Source: Clostridia bacterium (GTDB lineage: Bacteria; Bacillota_E; SLMV01; PUMD01). Taken from it: a stretch of DNA of 11,444 nucleotides. How positions within the stretch are numbered: position 1 is the stretch's first letter; every line of letters starts with the position of its first letter. This document shows positions 1 through 7,459 of the stretch, in pieces. The position numbers and the translations under genes are program-made. The DNA lies in contig SKXF01000194.1 in NCBI GenBank assembly GCA_007128555.1, forward strand, positions 1-11,444, written 5' to 3'. The notes beneath the pieces are model-generated. The model did not search any database. It saw only the letters and a list, made by a program, of their open reading frames with translations, and was not told where the DNA came from.

Positions 1-1
1 C

Positions 2-148
2 GGGGAGCAGGCGCTCCCCCCTGCAGCCATCATCATCCGTGGTCAAATGTGCCTGGCCATGAACGGCACCTGGTCCCTGGTGGAAAAGGACATTGACCGC
101 CCCGGCTTAGTGCGTGTATACTACGTCTCGACTGACCAGTCAGTCTGA
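2..148 (+). CDS. Possible 3' end of an upstream gene (partial, unidentified)
   Basis: An open frame enters from the left edge and ends at a TGA at 146-148, giving about 48 residues. I do not recognise the product. The case for coding is codon use: from 2 to 100 about four fifths of the codons end in G or C, as in the real genes here, while frame 1 is close to even and frame 3 stops near position 60. The last residues (...RPGLVRVYYVSTDQSV) look protein-like. Against it, the last 50 bases also hold the promoter and operator of the next gene, so the frame may be open by chance there. If real, the tetR promoter lies inside the end of this gene. It has no visible domain, and the fragment is too short for a family call. 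Confidence 0.4.
   Translation, partial: GEQALPPAAIIIRGQMCLAMNGTWSLVEKDIDRPGLVRVYYVSTDQSV
93..122 (+). promoter_or_regulatory. Sigma-70-type promoter of the tetR-efflux operon
   Basis: The -35 box TTGACC (93-98) and -10 box TATACT (117-122) are separated by 18 bases. Both match the consensus at five of six positions. Transcription would start near 129-130, at the left edge of the palindrome at 130-145, leaving a leader of about 30 bases before the ATG at 162. The next three genes follow with gaps of 5 bases or overlaps, so this is probably the main promoter for the whole operon. Confidence 0.65.
130..145 (+). promoter_or_regulatory. Palindromic operator, probable TetR-family binding site
   Basis: This is a perfect inverted repeat: GACTGAC (130-136), centre CA (137-138), GTCAGTC (139-145). 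It sits just after the -10 box, over the predicted start site, and ends 16 bases before the start codon of a TetR-family gene. Dyads of this size and position are typical of sites where TetR-family dimers repress their own operon. A bound dimer here would block promoter clearance. That the adjacent regulator binds it is inference from position and symmetry. Confidence 0.65.
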
Positions 149-161
149 AGGGGATGATGAC

Positions 162-749
162 ATGGACACGCGCCAGAGGATCATGATCGAAGCCATGAAT
201 CTCTTTTCTGAATGTGGATACCACACCACCACCGTGGACGACATCGCCCGGGCCGCCGAGGTCGCCAAGGGCACCGTCTACTGGCACTTCGCGAGCAAGG
301 AAGGGCTCTTCGAGGCGTTGCTCAATGAAATGTTCACCCGTTACCTCGACGAGGTCCTGCAGATCAGCCAGGGCGGGGGGCCCGTCCTCGAACAGCTGCA
401 CAAGATCCTCGAGCTCCGCATCGCCCTCATCCGAGATAATCAACCCGTCACCGAGATGATCATGAGCCAGGGTGGGAAAGGTATGTCCAGGGAGTCCAGG
501 GAACGATTCCTGGGCTGGCGCCGCCGCCACCAGGAGATCATCACGGAACTCATGCGGGAAGGTAAGGCGCAGGGAGAGCTGCAAATCGACGCACCCGAGG
601 TGGCAGCGATCGCGTTCGTGGGTGTGGGCAGTGAACTGATTCTCAGTGAGCAGATCCACAGGCCGGAACTGGCCCGCGAACTGATGAACCTTCTCACCGG
701 CGGCATCGCAGGGCAGCCGCCACAAGCCAAAGATACCCGTTGGGAGTGA
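162..749 (+). CDS. TetR/AcrR-family transcriptional regulator
   Basis: A 195-residue DNA-binding repressor, normal in length for the TetR family. The N-terminal domain is classical: a first helix (residues 4-18, RQRIMIEAMNLFSECGY), then the helix-turn-helix at about 24-43 (TVDDIARAAEVAKGTVYWHF) followed by ASKEGLFEAL. The C-terminal ligand and dimer domain (about 55-190) is divergent, as expected, so no ligand can be named. The start at ATG 162 is chosen because GAAGGGG (147-153) sits 8 bases upstream. A longer in-frame GTG at 114 would run through the promoter and operator. The adaptor gene follows after 5 bases. The regulator most likely represses its own operon through the palindrome at 130-145 and is released by a compound the pump exports; the inducer is unknown. 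Confidence 0.93.
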   Translation: MDTRQRIMIEAMNLFSECGYHTTTVDDIARAAEVAKGTVYWHFASKEGLFEALLNEMFTRYLDEVLQISQGGGPVLEQLHKILELRIALIRDNQPVTEMIMSQGGKGMSRESRERFLGWRRRHQEIITELMREGKAQGELQIDAPEVAAIAFVGVGSELILSEQIHRPELARELMNLLTGGIAGQPPQAKDTRWE

Positions 750-754
750 AATAG

Positions 755-2299
755 ATGTTCAAACGCAAGTGGGTCCTGGGATTGGTCATCGCATTCGTCC
801 TCCTCGCAGGCTACGGTTTCATCCGCGCCCGCGCAGCCGTTCACACCATGACCCCCCAGTACGTCACAGACCAGGCACAGGTAGGGGATGTCGTCGTGAT
901 CGTATCGGGCACCTCTCACCTGGCACCCGAACACACGCGGTCGGTGATGTCCGGTGTCGGCGGTGAGGTCTCCTCGATCCTGGTGGCAGAGGGGGATCGG
1001 GTTGAGGTGGGACAGTCCCTGGTCCTTCTGACCAACGAAGATCTCCAGTTTCAACATGAAAGAAACCTGTTGGACCTCCAATCGGCCCGCCTCAGCCTCC
1101 GCGACATGCTGGGGATCGGTCCCAGCGACCCCCTCCCGGCTGACTTGATGGCTGCTACCACCATCTCCCTGCCCTCGGGGGGCCGCATTCAGAATCTCCA
1201 GGTCTCCGAGCAGGACCAGGTAGCCCCCGGCATGTTCATCGCAGAGGTCATCGATGACAGCAGGGCCCACCTGAGGATCCGGGTCACGCCCACGGAGGCG
1301 GGATGGGTCGAAGTCGGCGATGAGGCAACGGTATATTTCCACCAGTTCACCGGCACCTACCCGGGAGAAGTGACCGAGGTACACCCCGAGCCCGTACCCG
1401 AGGACCAGGCGGCCATGGGAAGTGTGACCGTGCTCGTGGACAATCCAGCGGGACTGTTGACGCCTGGACACACGGCGGACATCAACCTGGCCGATGGCAG
1501 GATCAGGCGACGGGGCGAGGTGGTCGATCCGCCGAGCACCCGGATTTTCGCCGACATTGGCGGCACGGTGGAGAGCCTGTTCGTCCGTGAAGGAGGACGG
1601 GTCCAGGAGGGGGCCTCCCTTCTCACCCTGTCATCCCCTTCCTTCTCCGTGGCGCTCAACCAGCAGATGGTGCGCATCCGGGCCGCTGAGATGGCGGTGG
1701 ACCGGAGCCGGCGCAACCTGGAGGATCTCGTCATCACCGCTCCCATCACCGGAGAAATATCCAGGCTCGCCGTCACAGAGGGAGATCCCATCGGCCCCGG
1801 TGCCCCGGTCCTCACCATCTCCGACTACGGATCGATGAGCATCACCATCGAGGTGGATGAACTCGACATCTCTCCCCTTGAGGTCGGGCAGCAGGCCCGG
1901 GTAACTCCAGAAGCTCTGCCCCAGGTGCGCATGATCGGAGAGGTCGCCTCCATCGCCCGGACAGCCACGATCCAGGGAGGCGTCGCCACCTATCCCGTGA
2001 AGATCGTCGTCACCCCCCACCAGGATGTGCGGGACGGGATGTCCGCGGCTGTGAAGATCGAGGTCCAGAGCAGGACCGGGGTCCTGGTCATTCCGGCTGA
2101 GGCCGTCATCACTGCCGATGACGAGAGCACCGTCAGAGTGGTCACCGGGGACGGGGTTGAAACACGCACCGTGGAGATCGGTCTCTCCGACGGGGCTCGC
2201 ACGGAAATCCTCTCGGGCCTGGAGGCGGGCGAAGACGTGGTGATTGCCTCCGTCAGCCGGGACATGTTCCCGATGTTCGGCCCCCAGAGGCCGCGGTGA
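755..2299 (+). CDS. HlyD/MacA-type efflux adaptor with two tandem adaptor units
   Basis: A 514-residue membrane-anchored adaptor that would link the ABC pump to its substrate or to partners outside the membrane. Residues 1-6 are basic (MFKRKW) and 7-22 form one hydrophobic segment, most likely an uncleaved anchor. Two biotinyl-lipoyl-type units follow. The first has half-motifs near 67-92 (GGEVSSILVAEGDRVEVGQS) and 140-166, then a barrel-like part to about 247. The second has halves near 265-292 (GGTVESLFVREGGRVQEGAS) and 327-354 (APITGEISRLAVTEGDPIGP), then beta-barrel and membrane-proximal parts to about 499. The helical stretches between halves (about 96-118 and 298-324) are short, so no long TolC-reaching hairpin is visible. 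Usual adaptors have one unit in 350-420 residues. GGGAG (742-746) precedes the ATG by 8 bases. The stop overlaps the start of the ATPase gene. Confidence 0.88.
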   Translation: MFKRKWVLGLVIAFVLLAGYGFIRARAAVHTMTPQYVTDQAQVGDVVVIVSGTSHLAPEHTRSVMSGVGGEVSSILVAEGDRVEVGQSLVLLTNEDLQFQHERNLLDLQSARLSLRDMLGIGPSDPLPADLMAATTISLPSGGRIQNLQVSEQDQVAPGMFIAEVIDDSRAHLRIRVTPTEAGWVEVGDEATVYFHQFTGTYPGEVTEVHPEPVPEDQAAMGSVTVLVDNPAGLLTPGHTADINLADGRIRRRGEVVDPPSTRIFADIGGTVESLFVREGGRVQEGASLLTLSSPSFSVALNQQMVRIRAAEMAVDRSRRNLEDLVITAPITGEISRLAVTEGDPIGPGAPVLTISDYGSMSITIEVDELDISPLEVGQQARVTPEALPQVRMIGEVASIARTATIQGGVATYPVKIVVTPHQDVRDGMSAAVKIEVQSRTGVLVIPAEAVITADDESTVRVVTGDGVETRTVEIGLSDGARTEILSGLEAGEDVVIASVSRDMFPMFGPQRPR

Positions 2300-3012
2300 T
2301 CGCCGTGAACCCCAGCATTTCACTGACCGACATCCACAGGACCTACGACATGGGGGGAGAGGTACAGGTCCACGCCCTTCGGGGGGTCGACCTGCAGATC
2401 ATGCCGAAGGAGATGCTCGCCATCATGGGCCCCTCCGGGTCGGGCAAGTCCACCCTGATGCACATTCTCGGGTGCCTGGACCGCCCCACCTCGGGACAAT
2501 ACCTTCTCGAGGGGCAGGATGTCAGGCAAAAGACAGACGACGAGCTGGCCGCCCTGCGGAACCAGTACCTGGCCTTCATCTTCCAGGACTTCAACCTCCT
2601 GCCGGGCATGACGGCGGTTGAAAACGTCATCCTGCCCCTCACCTACCGCTCCATGGCAGCCCGCCAGCGACTTGAGCGCGCCCAGGATGCCCTGGCGCAG
2701 GTCGGGCTGGCGGACCGTTTCCACCACCGGCCCAACCAGCTCTCGGGAGGACAGCAGCAGCGCGTGGCCATCGCTCGCAGCCTGGCCACCCAGCCCTCGG
2801 TGCTCCTCGCCGATGAGCCGACCGGGAACCTGGACAGTGCGTCCCAGGAGGAGCTGATGCAGGTCATTGAACAGCTCAACGAGGACGGAATGACTGTGGT
2901 GGTCGTGACCCACGAGGAGGCGGTAGCAGACCACTGCCGCCGGGTGATCCGGCTGTTTGATGGCCAGATCGTCTCCGATCACAGATCCGATGATAGGACG
3001 GCAGCCCCATGA
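2296..3012 (+). CDS. ABC transporter ATP-binding protein, MacB/LolD type
   Basis: A 238-residue cytoplasmic ATPase that powers the permease encoded next. All ABC motifs are intact: Walker [10 protein letters not shown] (45-53), Q-loop FQDFN (96-100), signature [16 protein letters not shown] (149-164), Walker [12 protein letters not shown] (170-180) with catalytic Glu174, and the H-loop VVTHE with His206. The DEPTGNLD form and the wording of the signature are typical of the MacB/LolD/FtsE subfamily, which works with FtsX-like permeases. The GTG start at 2296 overlaps the adaptor stop by 4 bases, with AGAGG (2286-2290) 5 bases upstream; a GTG at 2305 is a less likely alternative. The 3' end overlaps the permease start as ATGA. 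The overlaps suggest coupled translation of the pump subunits. The tail after residue 225 is polar and not conserved in the family. Confidence 0.95.
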   Translation: MIAVNPSISLTDIHRTYDMGGEVQVHALRGVDLQIMPKEMLAIMGPSGSGKSTLMHILGCLDRPTSGQYLLEGQDVRQKTDDELAALRNQYLAFIFQDFNLLPGMTAVENVILPLTYRSMAARQRLERAQDALAQVGLADRFHHRPNQLSGGQQQRVAIARSLATQPSVLLADEPTGNLDSASQEELMQVIEQLNEDGMTVVVVTHEEAVADHCRRVIRLFDGQIVSDHRSDDRTAAP

Positions 3013-4166
3013 ACCTGAGCCAGGGAATCATCACGGCCTGGAAGGGCATCCGCAGCAACCTCCTCCGCTCTGCCCTCACCACCCTGGGCATCATCATCGG
3101 GGTCGGTGCCGTCATCACGCTGATCGCCGTGGGCCAGGGAACCCAGGCCGACATCAGCGGCCAGATCGAAACACTGGGCACCGATGCGATCATGGTGATG
3201 GGCCGCACAACCCGACTCAAGATCGCCGACGCCGCGGAGCTCGAGCGCCGCGTTCCCACCATCCTGCGCGCCGTTCCCGTTCTGAGCAGCAGGCTCGATG
3301 TCCGATGGAACACCCAGTCCGACAGGATGGCCATCGATGGCGTGGGGCTGGGCTATGACCTGATGGGCCAGGTGAACATCGAGGCCGGCCGCTTTTTCAC
3401 CGACAGCGAGGTCGAGCAGCGAGCGCGGGTGGCCCTGGTCGGCCACACCGTGATCGAGGACCTGTTCGCCGGACGGTGGCCCCTGGGGGAACGAATCATG
3501 ATCGCCGGCCAATCCTTTCTCGTCATCGGGGTCCTGGAAGAGCGGGGCATGATCATGGGCCAGGATCCTGACAACACCATCCTGGTCCCCATCACCACGC
3601 TCCAGCGAGTGGCCCGCACCGACCAGGTCAGCATGCTCTACGCGCAGGCCGCGGGGCCTGACGTGGCGGACCTGGCCACCAGCCACATCAGCAGGATCTT
3701 CGAAGTGAACACGGGACGAGAGAACGCGGTGACCGTGATGAGCCAGAGCCAGATCATGGACATGGCCCAGGCGATCACCGGCACCCTGACCATCATGCTC
3801 GCCTCCATCGCGGGCATCTCCCTGCTGGTGGGGGGCATCGGGATCATGAACATCATGCTGGTCTCCGTGAGGGAACGAACGCGGGAAATCGGCATACGCA
3901 AGGCCATCGGCGCGCGGCGGCGCGACATCCTGGTTCAGTTCCTGGTCGAGTCCGTCGTCCTGAGCATAGGAGGAGGTCTCCTCGGCATTGCCCTCGGCAT
4001 CCTGCTGACCCGGCTGATCCAGGTGTTCGGTCTCACGACCCTCATGACCCCGGCGAGCGTGGGCCTGGCCTTCGGGTTCTCCGCCGCGGTTGGGCTGTTC
4101 TTCGGAGTCTATCCCGCCATGCAGGCCGCCCGGCTGGATCCGATCCAGGCCCTGCGCTACGAGTAA
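3009..4166 (+). CDS. ABC transporter permease, MacB/FtsX type
   Basis: A 385-residue membrane permease with the MacB layout, but without a fused ATPase, which is the separate gene upstream. The first membrane helix is at about 22-42 (TTLGIIIGVGAVITLIAVG), followed by a large extracytoplasmic domain of the MacB_PCD kind (about 43-252). Three more helices follow at about 256-284, 308-334 and 349-369. The conserved FtsX stretch GIGIMNIMLVSVRERTREIG (276-295), followed by IRKAIGARRRDILVQF, is the coupling region. The end, YPAMQAARLDPIQALRYE, is the standard closing motif of this family. The ATG overlaps the ATPase stop (ATGA at 3009-3012). Proteins of this type transport by mechanotransmission, exporting lipids, peptides, macrolides or other amphiphiles. 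The substrate cannot be told from sequence; a TetR-regulated operon suggests export of a toxic compound. Confidence 0.94.
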   Translation: MNLSQGIITAWKGIRSNLLRSALTTLGIIIGVGAVITLIAVGQGTQADISGQIETLGTDAIMVMGRTTRLKIADAAELERRVPTILRAVPVLSSRLDVRWNTQSDRMAIDGVGLGYDLMGQVNIEAGRFFTDSEVEQRARVALVGHTVIEDLFAGRWPLGERIMIAGQSFLVIGVLEERGMIMGQDPDNTILVPITTLQRVARTDQVSMLYAQAAGPDVADLATSHISRIFEVNTGRENAVTVMSQSQIMDMAQAITGTLTIMLASIAGISLLVGGIGIMNIMLVSVRERTREIGIRKAIGARRRDILVQFLVESVVLSIGGGLLGIALGILLTRLIQVFGLTTLMTPASVGLAFGFSAAVGLFFGVYPAMQAARLDPIQALRYE

Positions 4167-4194
4167 GCTGCCAGGAGGAGCCCGATGTGACCGA

Positions 4195-4224
4195 CCCGGC
4201 GAACGCTCAACCGTGTTCGCCGGG
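4195..4224. terminator. Hairpin between convergent operons, possible bidirectional terminator
   Basis: A perfect 10-bp GC-rich stem, CCCGGCGAAC (4195-4204) with GTTCGCCGGG (4215-4224), encloses a 10-base loop. It lies in the 73-base gap between the permease stop (4166) and the flgL stop (4240), where both convergent operons would need to end. Neither flank has a T-run, so it is not a textbook intrinsic terminator. It may act with Rho, or simply protect transcript 3' ends. Confidence 0.55.
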
Positions 4225-4239
4225 CCAGGAGGGGGAAAA

Positions 4240-5115
4240 TCATCGCAGGTAGTCTAAAAGGGTTGGAGGTAGTATTCTCGCTCCCGTGGCCAGCGAGGTC
4301 TGATAGGCCTGTTCCGCGGTGGCCAGGCGCATCACCATCTCGGCCAGGTCCACGTCGGCCGTCTCCGACATGACCCTGGCCAGGGATATTTCCATGTCCT
4401 CGAGACGGTTCCGACCCAGCTCCAGGCGGTTCATCCGGCCACCGATCTGGGATCTGACCGCCAGGATGGCGTCCCCTGCGGCATCCAGGGCATCCAGCTG
4501 CCCACGGATGGCCTCCGAATCCCGATCCAGGAGCGCATCACGAACCTGCACCGCCACGTCCAGTACATCGCTGAAAATCCGGTCGCCGGGCACATTCATC
4601 GCCATCTGTATGCCGGGGCCAACCTCGTGTACCATGATCCCGTCGTCCCCGGCGTAGTGGATCACGGAATCTTCAATAGAAAAGGGCAGGGTCCGCGTCT
4701 GGTACCCTGCAAAAAGATATCGTCCCGCGTGCTGGGTGTTGCCCAGGGACAGCAGATGATCGACCAGGCCATCGGCCATCTGGCCGAGGGAGTCGAGGGA
4801 CGCGTCCGGGAGAATGTCATTGCTGCCCTGGATGACGAGTTCCCGGAGCCGGTTCAGGGCCTCTGAAGCCTCGTTGAGGGCCAGCTCACCCATTGACAGC
4901 AGGTCCATCGCGGTCGTGGTGTTCGTCTTGAACTGCTCGATTTCTGCCAGGCTGCTGCGGACCTGCATGACCGTCACGGTCCCGCCGGGGTCATCGGAGG
5001 GACGGTTGATCCTCGATCCGGAGCTGAGCTGCTCATAAATGCTTGAAAGTCGGTTTCGATTCATCATCAGGTCATGGAGCACCGTGCGCGCCATGCCGTT
5101 CTCGGTTATTCTCAT
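4240..5115 (-). CDS. flgL: Flagellar hook-filament junction protein FlgL (HAP3)
   Basis: A 291-residue protein, close to the usual 290-320 for FlgL. It is exported through the flagellar type III system and forms the junction layer next to the filament. The N-terminus (MRITENGMARTVLHDLMMNR) and the flagellin-like motif QLSSGSRINRPSDDP (29-43) define the D0/D1 region. The middle has the FlgL-like run NTQHAGRYLFAGYQT. The C-terminal helix (about 253-290, VDLAEMVMRLATAEQAYQTS onward) pairs with the N-terminal helix. It is shorter than flagellin and lies directly after flgK, which favours FlgL over a flagellin. The ATG shares one base with the flgK stop (TAATG on the minus strand) and has GGTGAGG just upstream, so the two are translationally coupled. 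It is the last gene of the flagellar operon. Confidence 0.95.
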   Translation of the reverse strand: MRITENGMARTVLHDLMMNRNRLSSIYEQLSSGSRINRPSDDPGGTVTVMQVRSSLAEIEQFKTNTTTAMDLLSMGELALNEASEALNRLRELVIQGSNDILPDASLDSLGQMADGLVDHLLSLGNTQHAGRYLFAGYQTRTLPFSIEDSVIHYAGDDGIMVHEVGPGIQMAMNVPGDRIFSDVLDVAVQVRDALLDRDSEAIRGQLDALDAAGDAILAVRSQIGGRMNRLELGRNRLEDMEISLARVMSETADVDLAEMVMRLATAEQAYQTSLATGARILPPTLLDYLR

Positions 5116-6509
5116 TACCTCACCAGCCCATTGACGATCGTCGCGAGCATCTCATCCCAGACGGCAACCATCTTGGCTGCCGCATTGAAGGCATTCTGGG
5201 CCTGGATCAGGTGGGTGAGCTCCTCATCGATGGACACACCTGTGATCGCATCCCGCTGGTTGAGAAGCTGGGTCAACATCGTCGTGTTGTTGGCATACAT
5301 CTGTCTCGCCTGCTCCGATCGGACGCCAACGTCGGCCACCAGGGATCGCAGGAAACCTCCCGGGGTCGCCCCCCCCACACTGGGGACCTCCCGAAGGCCA
5401 GCCATCAGCAGGGCATGGCTTCCGTCACCGGGTATGCCACCCACCGTCGAGGCCGCGGCAATCGCCCCGGGATTGTCCAGGATCTCCTGTCGAACCTCGA
5501 GAACGCCCGGAAGCGACACGAAGAAGTCCTCCCCGGGGTTTCCGTCCAGGGCAAATCCCCCCCTGTGGAGGGCATTCGCCTCTTCCCGAATCCCATCCGC
5601 CAGCTGGCTGACCCGGCCCAGCACCTCGGGGATCTCCTCGTTGCGCATCCCGACCCGTCCCCCCAGCTCTCCCGTGGCAGAGGGCTCCCAGCCTATGACG
5701 CTGTCGCCGTGGCTCCAGGTGAAGGACACCCGCCCGTAATCCCCACCGCCGGCTGGATTCACGTCCAGGGTGCGGCTGGTGAAGGCATCCAGCACCGGTA
5801 TGCCATCGATCAACAGGCGAATCCCCCCGTCATCCGCATCTCCCGCATCCACGTTGACGAGGCCGCTGAGTTCCTCCACCAACAGATCGCGACGGTCCAG
5901 GAGATCGTTGGGGGGAGCAGCGGCTGCCGTCAGGGATACGATCCTCTCGCTGACCTCGGCAAGCTCAGAAATGATGGTATTGACCCGGCTCACCCGGGCC
6001 TCGATCGTCTGCTCCAGGTTTGCCATCATGTTGGTCAGCTGCCTGTCCACGGATGCGAAGGCATCTCCCATCTCGCGCGCCCGCTCGATCACCGAGCTGC
6101 GCAGGGCCGGGCTGTCCGCCTCGCCCGCGAGATCCTGCCAGGCGTTCCAGAACCCGTCGAGGACCCCGCCGAGCCCACCTGAGCCGGGCTCACCGAGGAT
6201 GTCCTCGATCTGGGAGAAGACCTGCCTGCGCGCATCATACATCTCCAGCTCGCCCATCCGCCGATAGATTTCCCGGTCGAGATAGCGACTCTGCCGACGC
6301 GTAACGGTCTCAACGGCAACTCCCGTACCGAGGGACATCTGCCGAGCTCCCCGCAGGAAATAGGGAGCCGTGGGATTCAGCACCGCGTCCTGCTTCCTGT
6401 ATCCCTCGGTATTTGCATTGGCCAGGTTGTGCCCGATCACATCGATGGTCGTGCGGTGAGCCGCGATGGCCCGTCGGGCTGTTTCAATGCCGAAAAAGCT
6501 GCTTCGCAC
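5115..6509 (-). CDS. flgK: Flagellar hook-associated protein FlgK (HAP1)
   Basis: A 464-residue junction protein that sits between hook and filament. The N-terminal rod/hook signature is clear: FFGIETARRAIAAHRTTIDV, then HNLANANTEGY (27-37) with KQ following. The C-terminal FlgK helix (424-464) contains SIDEELTHLIQAQNAFNAA, which pairs with the N-terminal helix. A central stretch (about 95-215) is largely alpha-helical, including PNDLLDRRDLLVEELSGLV, a well-kept FlgK segment. The length is at the lower end for FlgK (often 450-600), so the variable outer domain is small. The GTG start at 6509 is preceded by a GGAGG-rich stretch, though its nearest copy is very close to the start. The MRSSFFGIETA start fits family N-termini. 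It follows flgN after 21 bases and overlaps flgL by one base. Confidence 0.96.
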   Translation of the reverse strand: MRSSFFGIETARRAIAAHRTTIDVIGHNLANANTEGYRKQDAVLNPTAPYFLRGARQMSLGTGVAVETVTRRQSRYLDREIYRRMGELEMYDARRQVFSQIEDILGEPGSGGLGGVLDGFWNAWQDLAGEADSPALRSSVIERAREMGDAFASVDRQLTNMMANLEQTIEARVSRVNTIISELAEVSERIVSLTAAAAPPNDLLDRRDLLVEELSGLVNVDAGDADDGGIRLLIDGIPVLDAFTSRTLDVNPAGGGDYGRVSFTWSHGDSVIGWEPSATGELGGRVGMRNEEIPEVLGRVSQLADGIREEANALHRGGFALDGNPGEDFFVSLPGVLEVRQEILDNPGAIAAASTVGGIPGDGSHALLMAGLREVPSVGGATPGGFLRSLVADVGVRSEQARQMYANNTTMLTQLLNQRDAITGVSIDEELTHLIQAQNAFNAAAKMVAVWDEMLATIVNGLVR

Positions 6510-6530
6510 GCCCTCCGCCCCCCTCCACGC

Positions 6531-7055
6531 CTAGAATTTCCTATCCACCAGCAAAGCCCCTGACCGGTCCCGACTGCGGGTCCGGTCATAGGTCGTTCCT
6601 CCACCCGCCAGGAGCCGTACCCCATCCAGGGAATAGGCGATGAACTTGAGAGCCTGGTGGACCAGGTCCCGGTTATCCTCATTGATGGATTCCACTTGCT
6701 CAACCAACGCCGACATCCGGGCTCGCGCCCGGCCCAGTCGATCTCGTTCAGAGGTCGAAAGATCCCCCTGCTCGAGTAGATCACCCAGGGAGGCGTCCCG
6801 ATCCATTCCCAGGGAAGCGGCCAGCCCAGATTGGATCGTCATGCGCACGTCCTCATCTGTGGCCACCTGGAACATCAGCTCCTGCTGGGCCAAAAGAAGG
6901 GAAGCCAACTCATCAATATCGTTTTCCATCAAGGCATCTCGCTCGGAGGACAACAGCGCACACAATTCCTCGTAGGTCCCGCAATGTCTCTCCAACACGT
7001 CGGCAAGCTGATCCACCGAACCGGATACCGGCATCTGCCCCACATCCTGCCCCAC
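6531..7055 (-). CDS. flgN: Flagellar export chaperone FlgN
   Basis: A 174-residue, mostly helical cytoplasmic protein. FlgN binds FlgK and FlgL, keeps them unfolded or monomeric and delivers them to the flagellar export gate. The family is weakly conserved, but typical pieces are present: a long N-terminal helix pair (15-65, LADVLERHCGTYEELCALLS and the ALMENDIDELASLLLAQQEL region) and the C-terminal INEDNRDLVHQALKFIAYSL (124-143) followed by GVRLLAGGGTTYD. The terminal TYDRTR...LLVDRKF resembles the end seen in many Bacillota FlgN proteins. The GTG start at 7055 is set by AGGAGG 8 bases upstream; this ribosome site overlaps the flgM stop codon. The position between flgM and flgK is the standard one and supports the call strongly. 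Confidence 0.92.
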   Translation of the reverse strand: MGQDVGQMPVSGSVDQLADVLERHCGTYEELCALLSSERDALMENDIDELASLLLAQQELMFQVATDEDVRMTIQSGLAASLGMDRDASLGDLLEQGDLSTSERDRLGRARARMSALVEQVESINEDNRDLVHQALKFIAYSLDGVRLLAGGGTTYDRTRSRDRSGALLVDRKF

Positions 7056-7067
7056 GGAAACGTCCTC

Positions 7068-7406
7068 CTATCGATCACCCTCGGCAGCGACCCGGTTGAC
7101 AACTCCACGGGTGATGATCTTCTCAGCCACGTCCTCGAGGGGAACATGATAGGTTCCCCGGGCCACCCGCTCCCTGATCCCTACCAATCGATCTGTCCTG
7201 TTGGGAGGCATCTCACTCAGGGCCCGGCGCAACGTCATGACCTCGCGGGCCCTCGAGGAGAGAGAGAGATCATCTCCGCCCAGACCCGACCTGGTCGCCT
7301 GGCGTTCGCCCCGGAAAGCATCCACCTTTCCGACCGACCCGGGACCAGAGGTCCTCCGCTGCGAGGTCCTGAGAGCCGCGATCAATTGCCTGTCCGATAC
7401 CATCAT
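7068..7406 (-). CDS. flgM: Anti-sigma-28 factor FlgM
   Basis: A 112-residue protein. FlgM binds the flagellar sigma factor (sigma-28, FliA/SigD) and blocks late genes until the hook-basal body is complete; in several bacteria it is then exported. The N-terminal half is polar, basic and probably disordered. The family core starts at DDLSLSSRAREV (45-56) and runs through MPPNRTDRLVGIRERVARGT to YHVPLEDVAEKIITR (86-100), matching the usual R-x2-RV...G-x-Y-x-V...VA...I pattern. ATG 7406 is chosen because AGGAGG (minus strand, 7420-7415) is 8 bases upstream; ATG 7403 directly follows and is also possible. A longer in-frame start at 7433 would put the ribosome site inside the gene. It is the first gene of the flgM-flgN-flgK-flgL operon. 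Confidence 0.93.
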   Translation of the reverse strand: MMVSDRQLIAALRTSQRRTSGPGSVGKVDAFRGERQATRSGLGGDDLSLSSRAREVMTLRRALSEMPPNRTDRLVGIRERVARGTYHVPLEDVAEKIITRGVVNRVAAEGDR

Positions 7407-7459
7407 GGTAAAACCCTCCTTGCCCCGGCCCATCGTGCAGACCGTCCTCTACCCTTATC

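Noticed and set aside
114..161. Longer tetR start at GTG 114
   Set aside because: It would translate the -10 box and the operator, lacks a ribosome site, and adds residues not typical of the family; ATG 162 has GAAGGGG 8 bases ahead.
440..1471. Long minus-strand open frame opposite tetR and the adaptor gene
   Set aside because: It is antisense to two well-recognised genes, has no recognisable domain and is explained by high GC and the few stops on the complementary strand.
4174..4190. GGAGGAG followed by ATG-TGA (start-stop minigene)
   Set aside because: A ribosome site before an immediate stop can act as a regulator, but here it lies after the last gene of the operon and is most easily a chance G-rich stretch.
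5043..6182. Long plus-strand open frame opposite flgK and flgL
   Set aside because: Shadow of flgK; composition rich in His, Pro and Arg with no domain, while flgK has clear family motifs.
7068..7433. Longer flgM start at 7433
   Set aside because: The AGGAGG site lies inside this extension and points to ATG 7406; the extra residues are just its translation.
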